Shown one piece after another: positions 40,261 through 47,165 of a DNA stretch of 47,165 nucleotides. Both the position numbers and the translations under genes were made by a program. Position 1 is the first letter of the stretch. Each line of letters opens with the position of its first letter. The notes beneath the pieces are model-generated. The model had not been told where the DNA came from, searched no databases, and saw only the letters and a list, made by a program, of their open reading frames with translations. Source of the DNA: an uncultured bacterium. GTDB lineage: Bacteria; Cyanobacteriota; Vampirovibrionia; Gastranaerophilales; Gastranaerophilaceae. Location: positions 1 to 47,165 of the forward strand of contig CASGEP010000009.1 in assembly GCA_949300515.1 (NCBI GenBank), given 5' to 3'.

Positions 40261-41479
40261 GTATTGAAAGCGGCTGCATTGACTCTTGATATATAGCCTT
40301 CACCCGCTCCTGCGTGGCTTCATTCGGCGCTATTGCAAGCAGTCCGTCAAGAGATGGTGTCGTAAACGCAAGGTTTGTAAGCTTTTCTACGTCGCTGTTA
40401 CTGTAACCCATATCGGAAAGTTTTTCTTTAACTCCCACCTCAAACAGCCATTTTTCAACTTCCTCTGCAGCCTTTTGAGCTTCGCTTGCCTCTCCTTTGA
40501 GATTTGGCGCAATAGGCTCTAAAATATCAGCCAGAGTAGCTGCTTTATCCGGATAAATTGTCTTAATGACCGAGGGCAGAAGAATTGCAAGTCCAAGACC
40601 GTGAGATAAGTCGTGTTTTACCGCGCTCAGCGGGTGTTCAAGAGCGTGAGTATAGTGCAAAAGCCCGTTGTCAAAACATATACCGCCAAGCAGTGCAGCA
40701 TACATCAAGAAATACCTTGCCTCGAGGTCATCGGGGTTTTTTGCCGCCAAAGGAAGATATTTTGCAACAAGTCTTATTGTTTCTTTTGCAAGCGTTGCGG
40801 TATAGGGAGAGGCAACTTTGCTTGTTGCGGCTTCAATAACGTGATTTATCGCATCAATTGATGTGTAGAGCGTCTGCTTCAAAGACAACTTTGAGCATAC
40901 TTTAGGGTCATCAATAGAGTATGTCGGATAAATGCACTCATAGGCAATTGCCGGCTTAAAGTCTTTTTTAACGACAGTTGCAACCGCAAAGCGGTTAGCC
41001 TCCGTTCCCGTGCCGTGGGTTAAGTTTATTGCAATAACGGGAACTGCGCTCTGGGGTGCAAATTTATACTCATAAAGTTCATCGGCTGTTTTATTTTGAT
41101 ATTTTTCATCCATTAAAATTGCAACGCTTTTGCCCGTGTCGATGGGAGAGCCGCCGCCGATTGCTATAACAGCCTTTGCTCCGAAATCAAGCGCAATTTT
41201 CTTTGCCTCGTCAATACCGTCTGTGGTCGGGTTCGGGGTTACTTTGTCATAATTTACATAGCCTATTGAATTATCCTTCAGGGCTTTCTCAACAATATCC
41301 CAGGCTCCCGTTGCTTTATACGCGTTTCTGCCCGAGATTACAATGACCTTATCAACCCCTTTTGATTTCAAATCTGCCAGAATGTCATTGATTTTGTACA
41401 TGGCACCGACACCGAAATACACTTTTGATTTTGAGATAATCTCTTTTACCTCGTTAATGTTAATGTCTTTTTCCCACAT
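40244..41479 (-). CDS. Iron-containing alcohol dehydrogenase
   Basis: 411 residues from the ATG at 41479, chosen because AAGGAG lies 7 nt upstream; the upstream GTG at 41566 would add 29 unconvincing residues. IAIGGGSPIDTGKSVA is the dinucleotide-binding GGGS motif, and DAINHVIEA with HALEHPLSAVKHDLSHG supplies the Asp/His iron ligands. Such enzymes interconvert alcohols and aldehydes, often butanol, ethanol or 1,2-propanediol, with NAD(P)H in fermentation. Length typical. Substrate cannot be read from the sequence. Its 3' end is inside the bidirectional terminator. Confidence 0.92.
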   Translation of the reverse strand: MWEKDININEVKEIISKSKVYFGVGAMYKINDILADLKSKGVDKVIVISGRNAYKATGAWDIVEKALKDNSIGYVNYDKVTPNPTTDGIDEAKKIALDFGAKAVIAIGGGSPIDTGKSVAILMDEKYQNKTADELYEYKFAPQSAVPVIAINLTHGTGTEANRFAVATVVKKDFKPAIAYECIYPTYSIDDPKVCSKLSLKQTLYTSIDAINHVIEAATSKVASPYTATLAKETIRLVAKYLPLAAKNPDDLEARYFLMYAALLGGICFDNGLLHYTHALEHPLSAVKHDLSHGLGLAILLPSVIKTIYPDKAATLADILEPIAPNLKGEASEAQKAAEEVEKWLFEVGVKEKLSDMGYSNSDVEKLTNLAFTTPSLDGLLAIAPNEATQERVKAIYQESMQPLSILKSPL

Positions 41480-41613
41480 ATTTAACTCCTTTTTAGATAC
41501 AAAACCAGTATAGCATTTTTTTAAACTTTTGTAACAAAAAAAGTATACAAATAACTTTTTTTGCACAAAAAAATATTTACGCGCATGATAGTATTATACT
41601 TTAGGAAGTTTAA

Positions 41614-44280
41614 ATGAAAATAAATTTTAATATAGAAAAAACCAATTTTCTAGCTGCTCTAAACAACAAAAAGCAAAAGAAATATCATAAAACCATAGGT
41701 CAGGACAATGTTTTTAGAAGTTCTTTTCCCTTTGAACAGAGAATGATGTTATCCACACAGCAGTTTATGGAGCTGCAAAACTACATCCAAAAGCCAAGAG
41801 AATCCGGCGGGCAAAAAGATGCAATTCTGGAAAACATTGAAAAAGAGAGGACACAGCGCAAACAAAGTAAAGTATCCAGCGTTGATTTAAAACGGCTTGA
41901 ATCCATAACCCTGCCGCAAAAAGGTTTAAGGGAATTGCATTCTTTTGAAAATTCGGATAAAAAGCTCACTCCCGACAAATACCAAAAAGATGCGATAGAC
42001 GCTTTTATAAGGGGCGAAAGCGTAATTGTAACCGCCCCGACAGGGATGGGCAAAACTCTTATTGCTCAATACGGAATTGAAGATACAATAAAAAAAGGTA
42101 AAAGAATAATCTACCTTTCACCCCTTAAAGCGCTCGGTAATGAAAAATTTACCAAATTCTCGGAGCAGTTCGGTAATTACGACAAAAACGGAAATTTCAT
42201 AAACTCCGATAACGTAGGCATTATGACGGGCGATGTTGTGATAAACCCCAACGCGCAGCTTCTTATTATGACAACTGAAGTCTATCGCAATATGCTGAGT
42301 TCCAAGGATGAAGAAGCAAGAGCACAGACTTTTAAGGATTTTGACGGCGTAATTTACGACGAATTTCACTATCTTGGCGACCCCGACAGAGGAACAATCT
42401 GGGAAGAGTCCGTTATAAACACTCCAAAACATATGAAGCAGATGATGTTATCGGCAACAGCTTCAAACGCACAGGAGATAAGCGAATGGATAAGCAGACT
42501 GAACCCCGGTAAAAAAGTTCACCTTAATGCCGTTATGGAAAACGAAAGATATGTCCCGCTAAATGAGTATGTTTTCGGTTACAAAAAAGACAGAGGCTTT
42601 GCAATCGAGGCGCTTTTTACAAAACAAATCAGCCCCAAAAAACTTTTGTCGGGACTGAGTGACAGACAAAAACAAATAGCACTTGAGCTTGAAACCCTCT
42701 ATAATAAAGACTTTGCAACGATATTAAAACAGCACAACGGCAGAGGCCTGTATATTGATGCAGAAGAATTTGCGCTCGCCCTTATGAGTGAAAAGGGGCT
42801 TGAAAAAGAAAAAGCAAGGCAAATAGCCTATATTTTATCCGACAACGATTTAAAAGTAGCAAAAGACATAAGACTAAACTATAACAGCAAAAATCCTCCG
42901 CTTGCACCGCTTTTAAAAATCCTTAATAAACAAAACAAAACTCCCGCGCTTATTTTCATATTTTCAAAGAAAAGATGTAAAGAGGAGCTTGACGAAGTAC
43001 CCCAAAAACTCGGAACGCTTTTGACTCCGGTAGAGTCAAAAAAGGTTTTGGAGAGTGTAAAAGAGGCAAGGGAAAACGGAATATATTTAGGAAGCAGCTT
43101 TGATGAAGAATATCTTCCAAAACTGCTTATGGGTTACGCGATACACCATGCCGGAATGCTGCCCGCGTATAAAAGTTTAATAGAAAAACTGTCGCGCGAA
43201 GGGCTTGTTAAAGCCTGCTTTGCCACCGAAACAATGCTTGCGGGCATTAATATGCCGTTTAAAACAACGGTCTTTACCTCGGCAGATAAATTTGACGGAA
43301 GGTCCGTCGTAACAATTACCCCCGCAACATACAAACAAGGCTCCGGCAGAGCGGGAAGAAGGGGTATAGACGATGTCGGCAATGTCATAGTATGCCCCAA
43401 GAGCGAATATGACTTTAGTGTTTTTAAAGATATTATTTTGTCAAAAGACACAAAAATAAGAAGCAGTCTGAATTTAACCTATGCAACGCTGCTGCAAAGG
43501 CCGATTTTAAACAATTTAGATGATTTTATCGCAAAAAGCTTCCTTTCTTATCAGGCAAACGAACCCGTAAGGACAAGAGGTCCCGAAAAAGCTCTTGATA
43601 ACAGCTATACAAGCTATCACAGCAGCGCCGTCAGAGAAGTAAAACAAGATGCGAAAAGAAAGTTAAACTACCTTGAAGAAAAAGGCTATGTTCAATGTCA
43701 AAACGGCATCTACAGCCTTACGGAAAAAGGCGAAACAGCAAAAAACATCTACGGAATAAACCAGATTTTACTGACAGAGCTTATCAGCGACCCGAAATAC
43801 ACACAAGACTTAAGACCCGAAGAACTCGCCGCCCTGATGACCGTGTTTGCCGACGTTAAAGACGACAGACCAAAAACAACATTTGACGACGATATGATTG
43901 ATACCGCGCAAAAACTCAGCCCCGCAATTGCTCTTGCGGAAGATTTAGCAAGGGAACAGGGTGCAAGAAGAATTGACAGCGAAATAAAAATGAGCACAAA
44001 CCTTGTCCCCGCGGTTTTGAATTTTGCCTATATGAGCGACTGCAACAGGGAAGAGTGTGTAACTCTCTGGAGGGAAATTTTTGACGAATTAAAATCCCAG
44101 TATTTAATTATGCATGAGGGCGACCTTTTAAGGGTATTTAACGGCACAATGGATTTATTGAAAACAATCTGCGAGGTAAGTGACAACCCCGAACTTGTAA
44201 AAAAGGCGCAAATGGCAATAAACTGCCTCAAAAAACCGCCGCTTACGGACATTTTAGAATACGAGCTGAATATTAAGTAG
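41614..44280 (+). CDS. Ski2-like DEAD/DEAH-box helicase
   Basis: 888 residues. P-loop TAPTGMGKT (140-148), DEFH box (249-252), MLSATASN (motif III), HHAGMLPAYKSLIEKLSREG and QGSGRAGRRGID (motif VI) are intact. The order and the long C-terminal region resemble Ski2/Mtr4/HelY helicases, which unwind RNA or DNA. The first roughly 110 residues are an unassigned Lys/Gln-rich extension. AGGAAG precedes the ATG, with a TATACT upstream. The bacterial role of this family is poorly defined; RNA processing or repair is possible. Ends at a bidirectional terminator. Confidence 0.88.
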   Translation: MKINFNIEKTNFLAALNNKKQKKYHKTIGQDNVFRSSFPFEQRMMLSTQQFMELQNYIQKPRESGGQKDAILENIEKERTQRKQSKVSSVDLKRLESITLPQKGLRELHSFENSDKKLTPDKYQKDAIDAFIRGESVIVTAPTGMGKTLIAQYGIEDTIKKGKRIIYLSPLKALGNEKFTKFSEQFGNYDKNGNFINSDNVGIMTGDVVINPNAQLLIMTTEVYRNMLSSKDEEARAQTFKDFDGVIYDEFHYLGDPDRGTIWEESVINTPKHMKQMMLSATASNAQEISEWISRLNPGKKVHLNAVMENERYVPLNEYVFGYKKDRGFAIEALFTKQISPKKLLSGLSDRQKQIALELETLYNKDFATILKQHNGRGLYIDAEEFALALMSEKGLEKEKARQIAYILSDNDLKVAKDIRLNYNSKNPPLAPLLKILNKQNKTPALIFIFSKKRCKEELDEVPQKLGTLLTPVESKKVLESVKEARENGIYLGSSFDEEYLPKLLMGYAIHHAGMLPAYKSLIEKLSREGLVKACFATETMLAGINMPFKTTVFTSADKFDGRSVVTITPATYKQGSGRAGRRGIDDVGNVIVCPKSEYDFSVFKDIILSKDTKIRSSLNLTYATLLQRPILNNLDDFIAKSFLSYQANEPVRTRGPEKALDNSYTSYHSSAVREVKQDAKRKLNYLEEKGYVQCQNGIYSLTEKGETAKNIYGINQILLTELISDPKYTQDLRPEELAALMTVFADVKDDRPKTTFDDDMIDTAQKLSPAIALAEDLAREQGARRIDSEIKMSTNLVPAVLNFAYMSDCNREECVTLWREIFDELKSQYLIMHEGDLLRVFNGTMDLLKTICEVSDNPELVKKAQMAINCLKKPPLTDILEYELNIK

Positions 44281-44284
44281 AAAA

Positions 44285-44308
44285 AACCCGCCTTAAAGCA
44301 GGCGGGTT
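44285..44308. terminator. Bidirectional terminator between the helicase and ferritin genes
   Basis: AACCCGCCT / AGGCGGGTT, a 9-bp stem with a 6-nt loop, with an A-run before and a T-containing run after, between convergent genes. Confidence 0.85.
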
Positions 44309-44317
44309 AAATTTTAT

Positions 44318-44824
44318 CTAGCCTATGACAGGGGCAACAAAAGTCCTTGCCGCAAGCTCTCTATCCAGAAGCAAGAGCGCTCTCGGGTCGTTTTGCGCAA
44401 GTTTTAAATTGCCCAAAACATTTGATACATTTGCTTCTTCTTCCACCTGTTCTTTTATATACCAGCCGAGGAAGGATATTGCGGCTCTGTCTTTTACATC
44501 CTCCGCAACGGAAGTCAAGTCATTGATTAAAGACGTTACATATTTTTCATGTTTTAGAACTTCTTCAAATACTTCCAGAGGCGAGCTGAAACTTGCATGC
44601 GGCTTTTCGATATTCATAAGCTCGACCTTGCCGCCGCGCTCAAAAACGTAATTGTACATACCCATCGCATGTGAGAGTTCTTCTTGCACCTGAACATACA
44701 TCCAGTTTGCAAAACCGTCAAGGTTGTTTTCTTTAAAGTAAGTCTGCATTGCAAGGTACAAATAAGCGCTGTAGAGTTCTTTGTTTATTTGCACACAAAA
44801 AGCTTTTTCCAATTTTTCATTCAT
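44318..44824 (-). CDS. Ferritin (non-haem, FtnA type)
   Basis: 168 residues. Four-helix bundle with ferroxidase ligands visible at Glu16, Glu49 and His52 (QEELSHAMGMYNYV); KEQVEEEANVSNVL supplies the later glutamates. It stores iron as ferric mineral in a 24-mer and limits Fenton damage. Length typical; no haem-binding Met of bacterioferritin is evident. Likely its own transcription unit, ending in the shared terminator. Confidence 0.92.
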   Translation of the reverse strand: MNEKLEKAFCVQINKELYSAYLYLAMQTYFKENNLDGFANWMYVQVQEELSHAMGMYNYVFERGGKVELMNIEKPHASFSSPLEVFEEVLKHEKYVTSLINDLTSVAEDVKDRAAISFLGWYIKEQVEEEANVSNVLGNLKLAQNDPRALLLLDRELAARTFVAPVIG

Positions 44825-44905
44825 TTTTCGCTACTCCCAACAAAATTTACCATATTATTTTAACACAAAATTAAAACCTTATTTATATTTGCTTTTAATA
44901 AGGTG

Positions 44906-44911
44906 TATAAT
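44906..44911 (+). promoter_or_regulatory. -10 box of a probable leaderless promoter (uracil-DNA glycosylase)
   Basis: TATAAT ends 6 nt before the ATG at 44918, with no Shine-Dalgarno sequence between. The -35 region is weak. Confidence 0.5.
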
Positions 44912-44917
44912 AAGGCT

Positions 44918-45499
44918 ATGTTTAAAACACTTGAAGAAGCAAAAGAAGCCTGCAGCCGCTGTCAAAAATGCAAACTCTGCAAAACAAGGACAAATACCGT
45001 CTTTGGCGAAGGAGTCGTAAATGATAAAATAATTTTAATAGGCGAAGCCCCCGGGTTTTATGAAGATAAAATGGGCAGACCTTTTGTGGGCAAAGCGGGT
45101 GTGCTTTTGGATAAAATACTCGCAAGTGTCGGTTTTTACAGGGATAAAAATATTTATATCTGCAACACAATAAAATGCCGCCCGCCCGAAAACCGCGACC
45201 CCGAGCCGGAAGAGAAAGAGGCATGCAGGGAGTTTTTAGACACACAGATAAATATCATGAAGCCGAGGATAATACTTATTTGCGGCAGGGTGGCGCTTGA
45301 GAGTATGTTTAACAGGAAAATGAGCATTACACGCGTGCGCGGGGAGTGGTTTGACGGACCAAACGGCGCAAAGATGATGCCGATTTTTCATCCGTCTTAT
45401 CTTTTAAGGAACGATTCAAGAGAAAAAGGAAGCCCGAAATGGCTGATGTGGAAGGATATTCGCGAAGTCAGAAGGATGTATGATACCCTTGGCGCATAA
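44918..45499 (+). CDS. Family 4 uracil-DNA glycosylase (iron-sulfur type)
   Basis: 193 residues from the ATG at 44918; a GTG at 44903 is less likely because it lies on the -10 box. The N-terminal Cys run (C12, C15, C18, C21), IGEAPGFYEDKMGRPFVGKAG, the later Cys pair around CNTIKCRPPENR, and FHPSYLLRND are family 4 UDG hallmarks. It removes uracil from DNA and holds a 4Fe-4S cluster. Length matches the family. A common alternative, a phage polymerase-domain protein with the same fold, is unlikely here. Confidence 0.92.
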   Translation: MFKTLEEAKEACSRCQKCKLCKTRTNTVFGEGVVNDKIILIGEAPGFYEDKMGRPFVGKAGVLLDKILASVGFYRDKNIYICNTIKCRPPENRDPEPEEKEACREFLDTQINIMKPRIILICGRVALESMFNRKMSITRVRGEWFDGPNGAKMMPIFHPSYLLRNDSREKGSPKWLMWKDIREVRRMYDTLGA

Positions 45500-45604
45500 C
45501 GGGAAGGACAGTAAAGCGCAACGCAGAGTCCGGTTGATAGAGTAGGTATAAATATAATTTGTATATAGTACGACGCGGAAGTAAATCAATCAATGTGTAG
45601 CTGG

Positions 45605-45624
45605 CATCCTGAACTCGTTTCAGG
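45605..45624. repeat. Palindromic intergenic repeat fragment (CATCCTGAACT type)
   Basis: CATCCTGAACTCGTTTCAGG contains a 6-bp inverted repeat (CCTGAA/TTCAGG). The unit resembles the 'TCATCCTGAACTCGTTTCAGGATC' class of dispersed intergenic repeats seen in several bacterial genomes. An inverted 11-bp match (AGTTCAGGATG) lies at 46700-46710, so the two bracket the membrane gene. Confidence 0.5.
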
Positions 45625-45711
45625 GTCTTAACAGTGGAGAATGGTAACATGTAACGTTGTGCAAGTTACTAACAACATACAAACACAATTAACAACATTG
45701 TAAAATATATT

Positions 45712-45720
45712 TGATATAAT
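45712..45720 (+). promoter_or_regulatory. Extended -10 promoter of the accessory membrane protein
   Basis: TGATATAAT fits an extended -10 and lies about 124 nt before the ATG at 45845, giving a long leader with an imperfect hairpin. Confidence 0.4.
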
Positions 45721-45844
45721 ACCCATGTTGTGAAATTATATGAGGGTTGAAAATATTGTTAAAGAATAAAAAGAGGGCTACAGTATTCACTACTATAGTC
45801 TTGGCTTTTTAAAATAAAGAAAGATAGGAGATAAGGAGTAACAT

Positions 45845-46537
45845 ATGGCAAAAATTTCTTATTCACTTCTTGGCGGCATATCTGCCATTGTTGGTGCCGG
45901 ACTTTTCAACTTTGTATGGCATTATGGCTCAAAGCCCCTTGGCGCAAATCAAGAAATCGTAAATACAATAACAGGAAAAGCTCTAATACTGAGTGACTTG
46001 ACTGTTGTATCTGGCATTGCGTGCTCAGTAATTGGTTTTTTCATATTGACACTACTGTCCTTTTTGTATAAAAAACTTATAGTTTTTAAAATATCAATGC
46101 TATATCCTGATGAAAAAATTTTAGATATGGTTCCGGTAAGCACAAAAGCCGTTAAAGTTTTGCTTCTATTCCCCGGATTAGGTTTTGGACAACTGGTACT
46201 TCCATTTTATTTGCATCCTGATCTGGTGCATATAGATATGGTTACAAGGGATAATCTGCCCGTTTTTATAGTAATACTTCTAATATTTACCATACTGTGT
46301 TTTTCCATTACAAATTTAACCAGTGTATTAACAAACAAAAAAATTATTGCCGACAAGCCGTTTCGGGACAGTTTTTATTTGCTGAAAGATATTGATGAAA
46401 TAACAAATGACGGCAAATATATTAAGATAACTTCGAAACAATACAGTGACAGATGTATGCTGCTATTGCCCGCAAAGGACAAGCGTATAATCAAGTATTC
46501 AAATCTGCTTAAGAAATTAGTTGATAAGCAAAAATAG
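45845..46537 (+). CDS. Membrane protein with four transmembrane helices, accessory region
   Basis: 230 residues with AAGGAG upstream. Hydrophobic helices at about 4-26, 48-78, 101-122 and 136-161, then a soluble C-terminal domain (about 165-230; FYLLKDIDEITNDGKYIKITSKQ) that looks like a small beta-rich domain. No known family. It has its own long leader, repeats on both sides and a mobile-element tail downstream, which suggests acquisition by transfer. Start and length are convincing; function unknown. Confidence 0.65.
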   Translation: MAKISYSLLGGISAIVGAGLFNFVWHYGSKPLGANQEIVNTITGKALILSDLTVVSGIACSVIGFFILTLLSFLYKKLIVFKISMLYPDEKILDMVPVSTKAVKVLLLFPGLGFGQLVLPFYLHPDLVHIDMVTRDNLPVFIVILLIFTILCFSITNLTSVLTNKKIIADKPFRDSFYLLKDIDEITNDGKYIKITSKQYSDRCMLLLPAKDKRIIKYSNLLKKLVDKQK

Positions 46538-46699
46538 AAATTATTATTATGTTTACTTTGCACACAAAAGAGGATATGCCCAAAAACATCAAATTATATC
46601 AATTGAATTTATATATTCATCACTTTTAAGTTCCTGTGCTGCGCATGGACAGGCTCACACAAAACTTTAGCTTAAAATTTTAGTTCGCTTCGTCAACCA

Positions 46700-46710
46700 A
46701 GTTCAGGATG
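46700..46710. repeat. Inverted partner of the CATCCTGAACT repeat
   Basis: AGTTCAGGATG, followed by ACAG, is the reverse complement of the core at 45605-45615. The surrounding 46538-46730 is non-coding, with TTCGCTTCGTC and an AT palindrome (TAAAATTTTA) just before it, as in longer copies of such repeats. Confidence 0.45.
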
Positions 46711-46730
46711 ACAGATACATGTTATATAAA

Positions 46731-47003
46731 TTACTTCTGCGGTTGTATCATTTGCGAAAGCCGCCTTTGCAGCAGTTTGATTTTTTTGTTTAGTTCGTCA
46801 GCACTCACGCAGGCAAATTCACTTTCCATGGTTACAAGTTCTTTTGCTATGCCTGTTATTTCATTAATACATTCTCTGCTGAAATGTAATTTATTTAATA
46901 CGTGTTTTAAAAAAGCGTTTTCAAACTCGTCTTGCCTTAATGCGGGGCTTTTGCAGCCATGGCAGCGATAGTAAATATAATTGCCTTTTTTATGCTGGGC
47001 CAT
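46731..47003 (-). pseudogene. Truncated serine recombinase, zinc-ribbon tail only
   Basis: 90 residues. RPMAQHKKGNYIYYRCHGC resembles the recombinase zinc-beta-ribbon (CGxPM...KYxYYRC) and is followed by a coiled-coil-like segment (ADELNKKIKLLQRRLSQMI) as in large serine recombinases. The catalytic N-terminal and recombinase domains and the first Cys pair are absent; in the same frame a stop lies at 47028-47030. It is therefore a remnant of a site-specific integrase. A hairpin lies just upstream. Confidence 0.7.
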
Positions 47004-47024
47004 CGGGCGCAGAACTTGCGCCCG
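47004..47024. other. 8-bp perfect hairpin (CGGGCGCA/TGCGCCCG)
   Basis: CGGGCGCA (47004-47011) and TGCGCCCG (47017-47024) with a 5-nt loop, GC-rich in an AT-rich setting. No T-run follows on either strand, so it is unlikely to be a simple terminator. It sits between the recombinase remnant and the next minus-strand gene. Confidence 0.45.
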
Positions 47025-47055
47025 TCGTTATATTTGCACTGTTAAAATTTGCGGT

Positions 47056-47165
47056 TTAAGTATTTCTGCTGCGAAAATCCTCAAGGCATTTTTTTAAATA
47101 TTCTTTTTCCTCAGGCGTTACCGCAAGACATATACGCTCTGTTTTGTCTGTTTTTGACCCTTTTG
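47056..47165 (-). CDS. C-terminal end of a mobilisation / ribbon-helix-helix-like protein (partial)
   Basis: The minus strand is open from the right edge to a TAA at 47056. The visible 35 residues, including KTERICLAVTPEEKEYLKKC, resemble the start of MobC-like relaxosome or CopG-type ribbon-helix-helix proteins (basic stretch, then 'VTPEEKEYL'). The rest lies outside the window. With the recombinase remnant this suggests an integrated mobile element continuing beyond the window. Confidence 0.5.
   Translation of the reverse strand, partial: KGSKTDKTERICLAVTPEEKEYLKKCLEDFRSRNT

Larger units (their letters stand above)
45500..45844. other. Gene-free stretch with repeat fragment, extended -10 promoter and possible attenuator
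   Basis: No convincing gene; a 60-codon antisense frame at 45468-45650 seems to be read through the repeat. Contents: a repeat-like segment at 45601-45626, an extended -10 (TGATATAAT, 45712-45720), a 7-bp inverted repeat ACAACAT/ATGTTGT around it, an imperfect hairpin at about 45779-45799 (CTACAGTA / TACTATAG) followed by TTTTT, and AAGGAG at 45833-45838 for the next gene. Confidence 0.5.

Noticed and set aside
45468-45650. 60-codon minus-strand frame
   Set aside because: Overlaps the UDG end and reads through a palindromic repeat, a common source of false small genes.
45698-45720. TTGTAA-TATAAT pair as a standard promoter
   Set aside because: The spacer is only 11 nt; the extended -10 alone is the better reading.
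1-47165. CRISPR array, tRNA or rRNA genes, complete insertion sequence
   Set aside because: No regularly spaced direct repeats, no cloverleaf or rRNA-like stretches, and no transposase reading frame were seen.

Overview
The window is AT-rich, densely coded chromosomal DNA from a Gram-negative-type bacterium. My best guess is the gut Melainabacteria/Vampirovibrionia (Gastranaerophilales-like), the non-photosynthetic sister group of Cyanobacteria. Three things suggest it: an RpoB N-terminus with a cyanobacterial-like 'LPDLIEIQ' start that is not preceded by rplJL on its strand; a pilin-like protein with an 'AFTLAEVLITL' leader; and many lineage-specific proteins with a short N-terminal '[SN]-(V/I)-[SN]-F-x-G' signature. 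The assignment is by pattern recognition only.

Layout. 1-99: start of rpoB (minus). 320-976: secreted protein. 979-10550: a minus-strand unit of four tightly packed genes, two membrane proteins followed by two intracellular GH13-type glycoside hydrolases. 10702-15506: plus-strand STAND-like NTPase/TPR protein, rsmG, an RpoD-type sigma factor whose ribosome-binding site is inside a 9-bp hairpin, and an orphan Opp/Dpp ATPase. 15503-20566 (minus): queE, a reduced-zinc-finger DnaJ, a nucleotidyltransferase with a long N-terminal extension, and two tandem thymidylate-kinase-like genes. 20642-24670: membrane protein, miaA, short hpf (minus), a dapL-like aminotransferase and hisH. 24663-29830: two GGDEF proteins (one fused to a degenerate HD-GYP), a GT-A-like enzyme and small hypotheticals. 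29923-33284: methyltransferase, ylxR/rnpM and a GH57 enzyme. 33379-39458: small lineage-specific proteins (several membrane-anchored), rarA and an anchored solute-binding protein. 39523-45499: pilin-like protein, Fe-alcohol dehydrogenase, Ski2-like helicase, ferritin and family-4 uracil-DNA glycosylase. 45500-47165: a gene-poor, repeat-bearing accessory tail with a membrane protein, a truncated serine-recombinase tail and the end of a mobilisation/ribbon-helix-helix-like gene.

Themes. Storage-glucan handling recurs: two GH13, one GH57 and a GlgC-like nucleotidyltransferase. Several of these enzymes lack signal peptides and carry the N-terminal F-x-G signature shared with small lineage-specific proteins, so a common targeting or docking system is the most interesting hypothesis here. 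Regulation looks compact. Several genes have a TANAAT box ending 6-7 nt before the ATG (probable leaderless mRNAs), one pair is divergent with only 14 bp between start codons, and five convergent pairs overlap at their stops. No tRNA, rRNA, CRISPR array or complete insertion sequence was seen.
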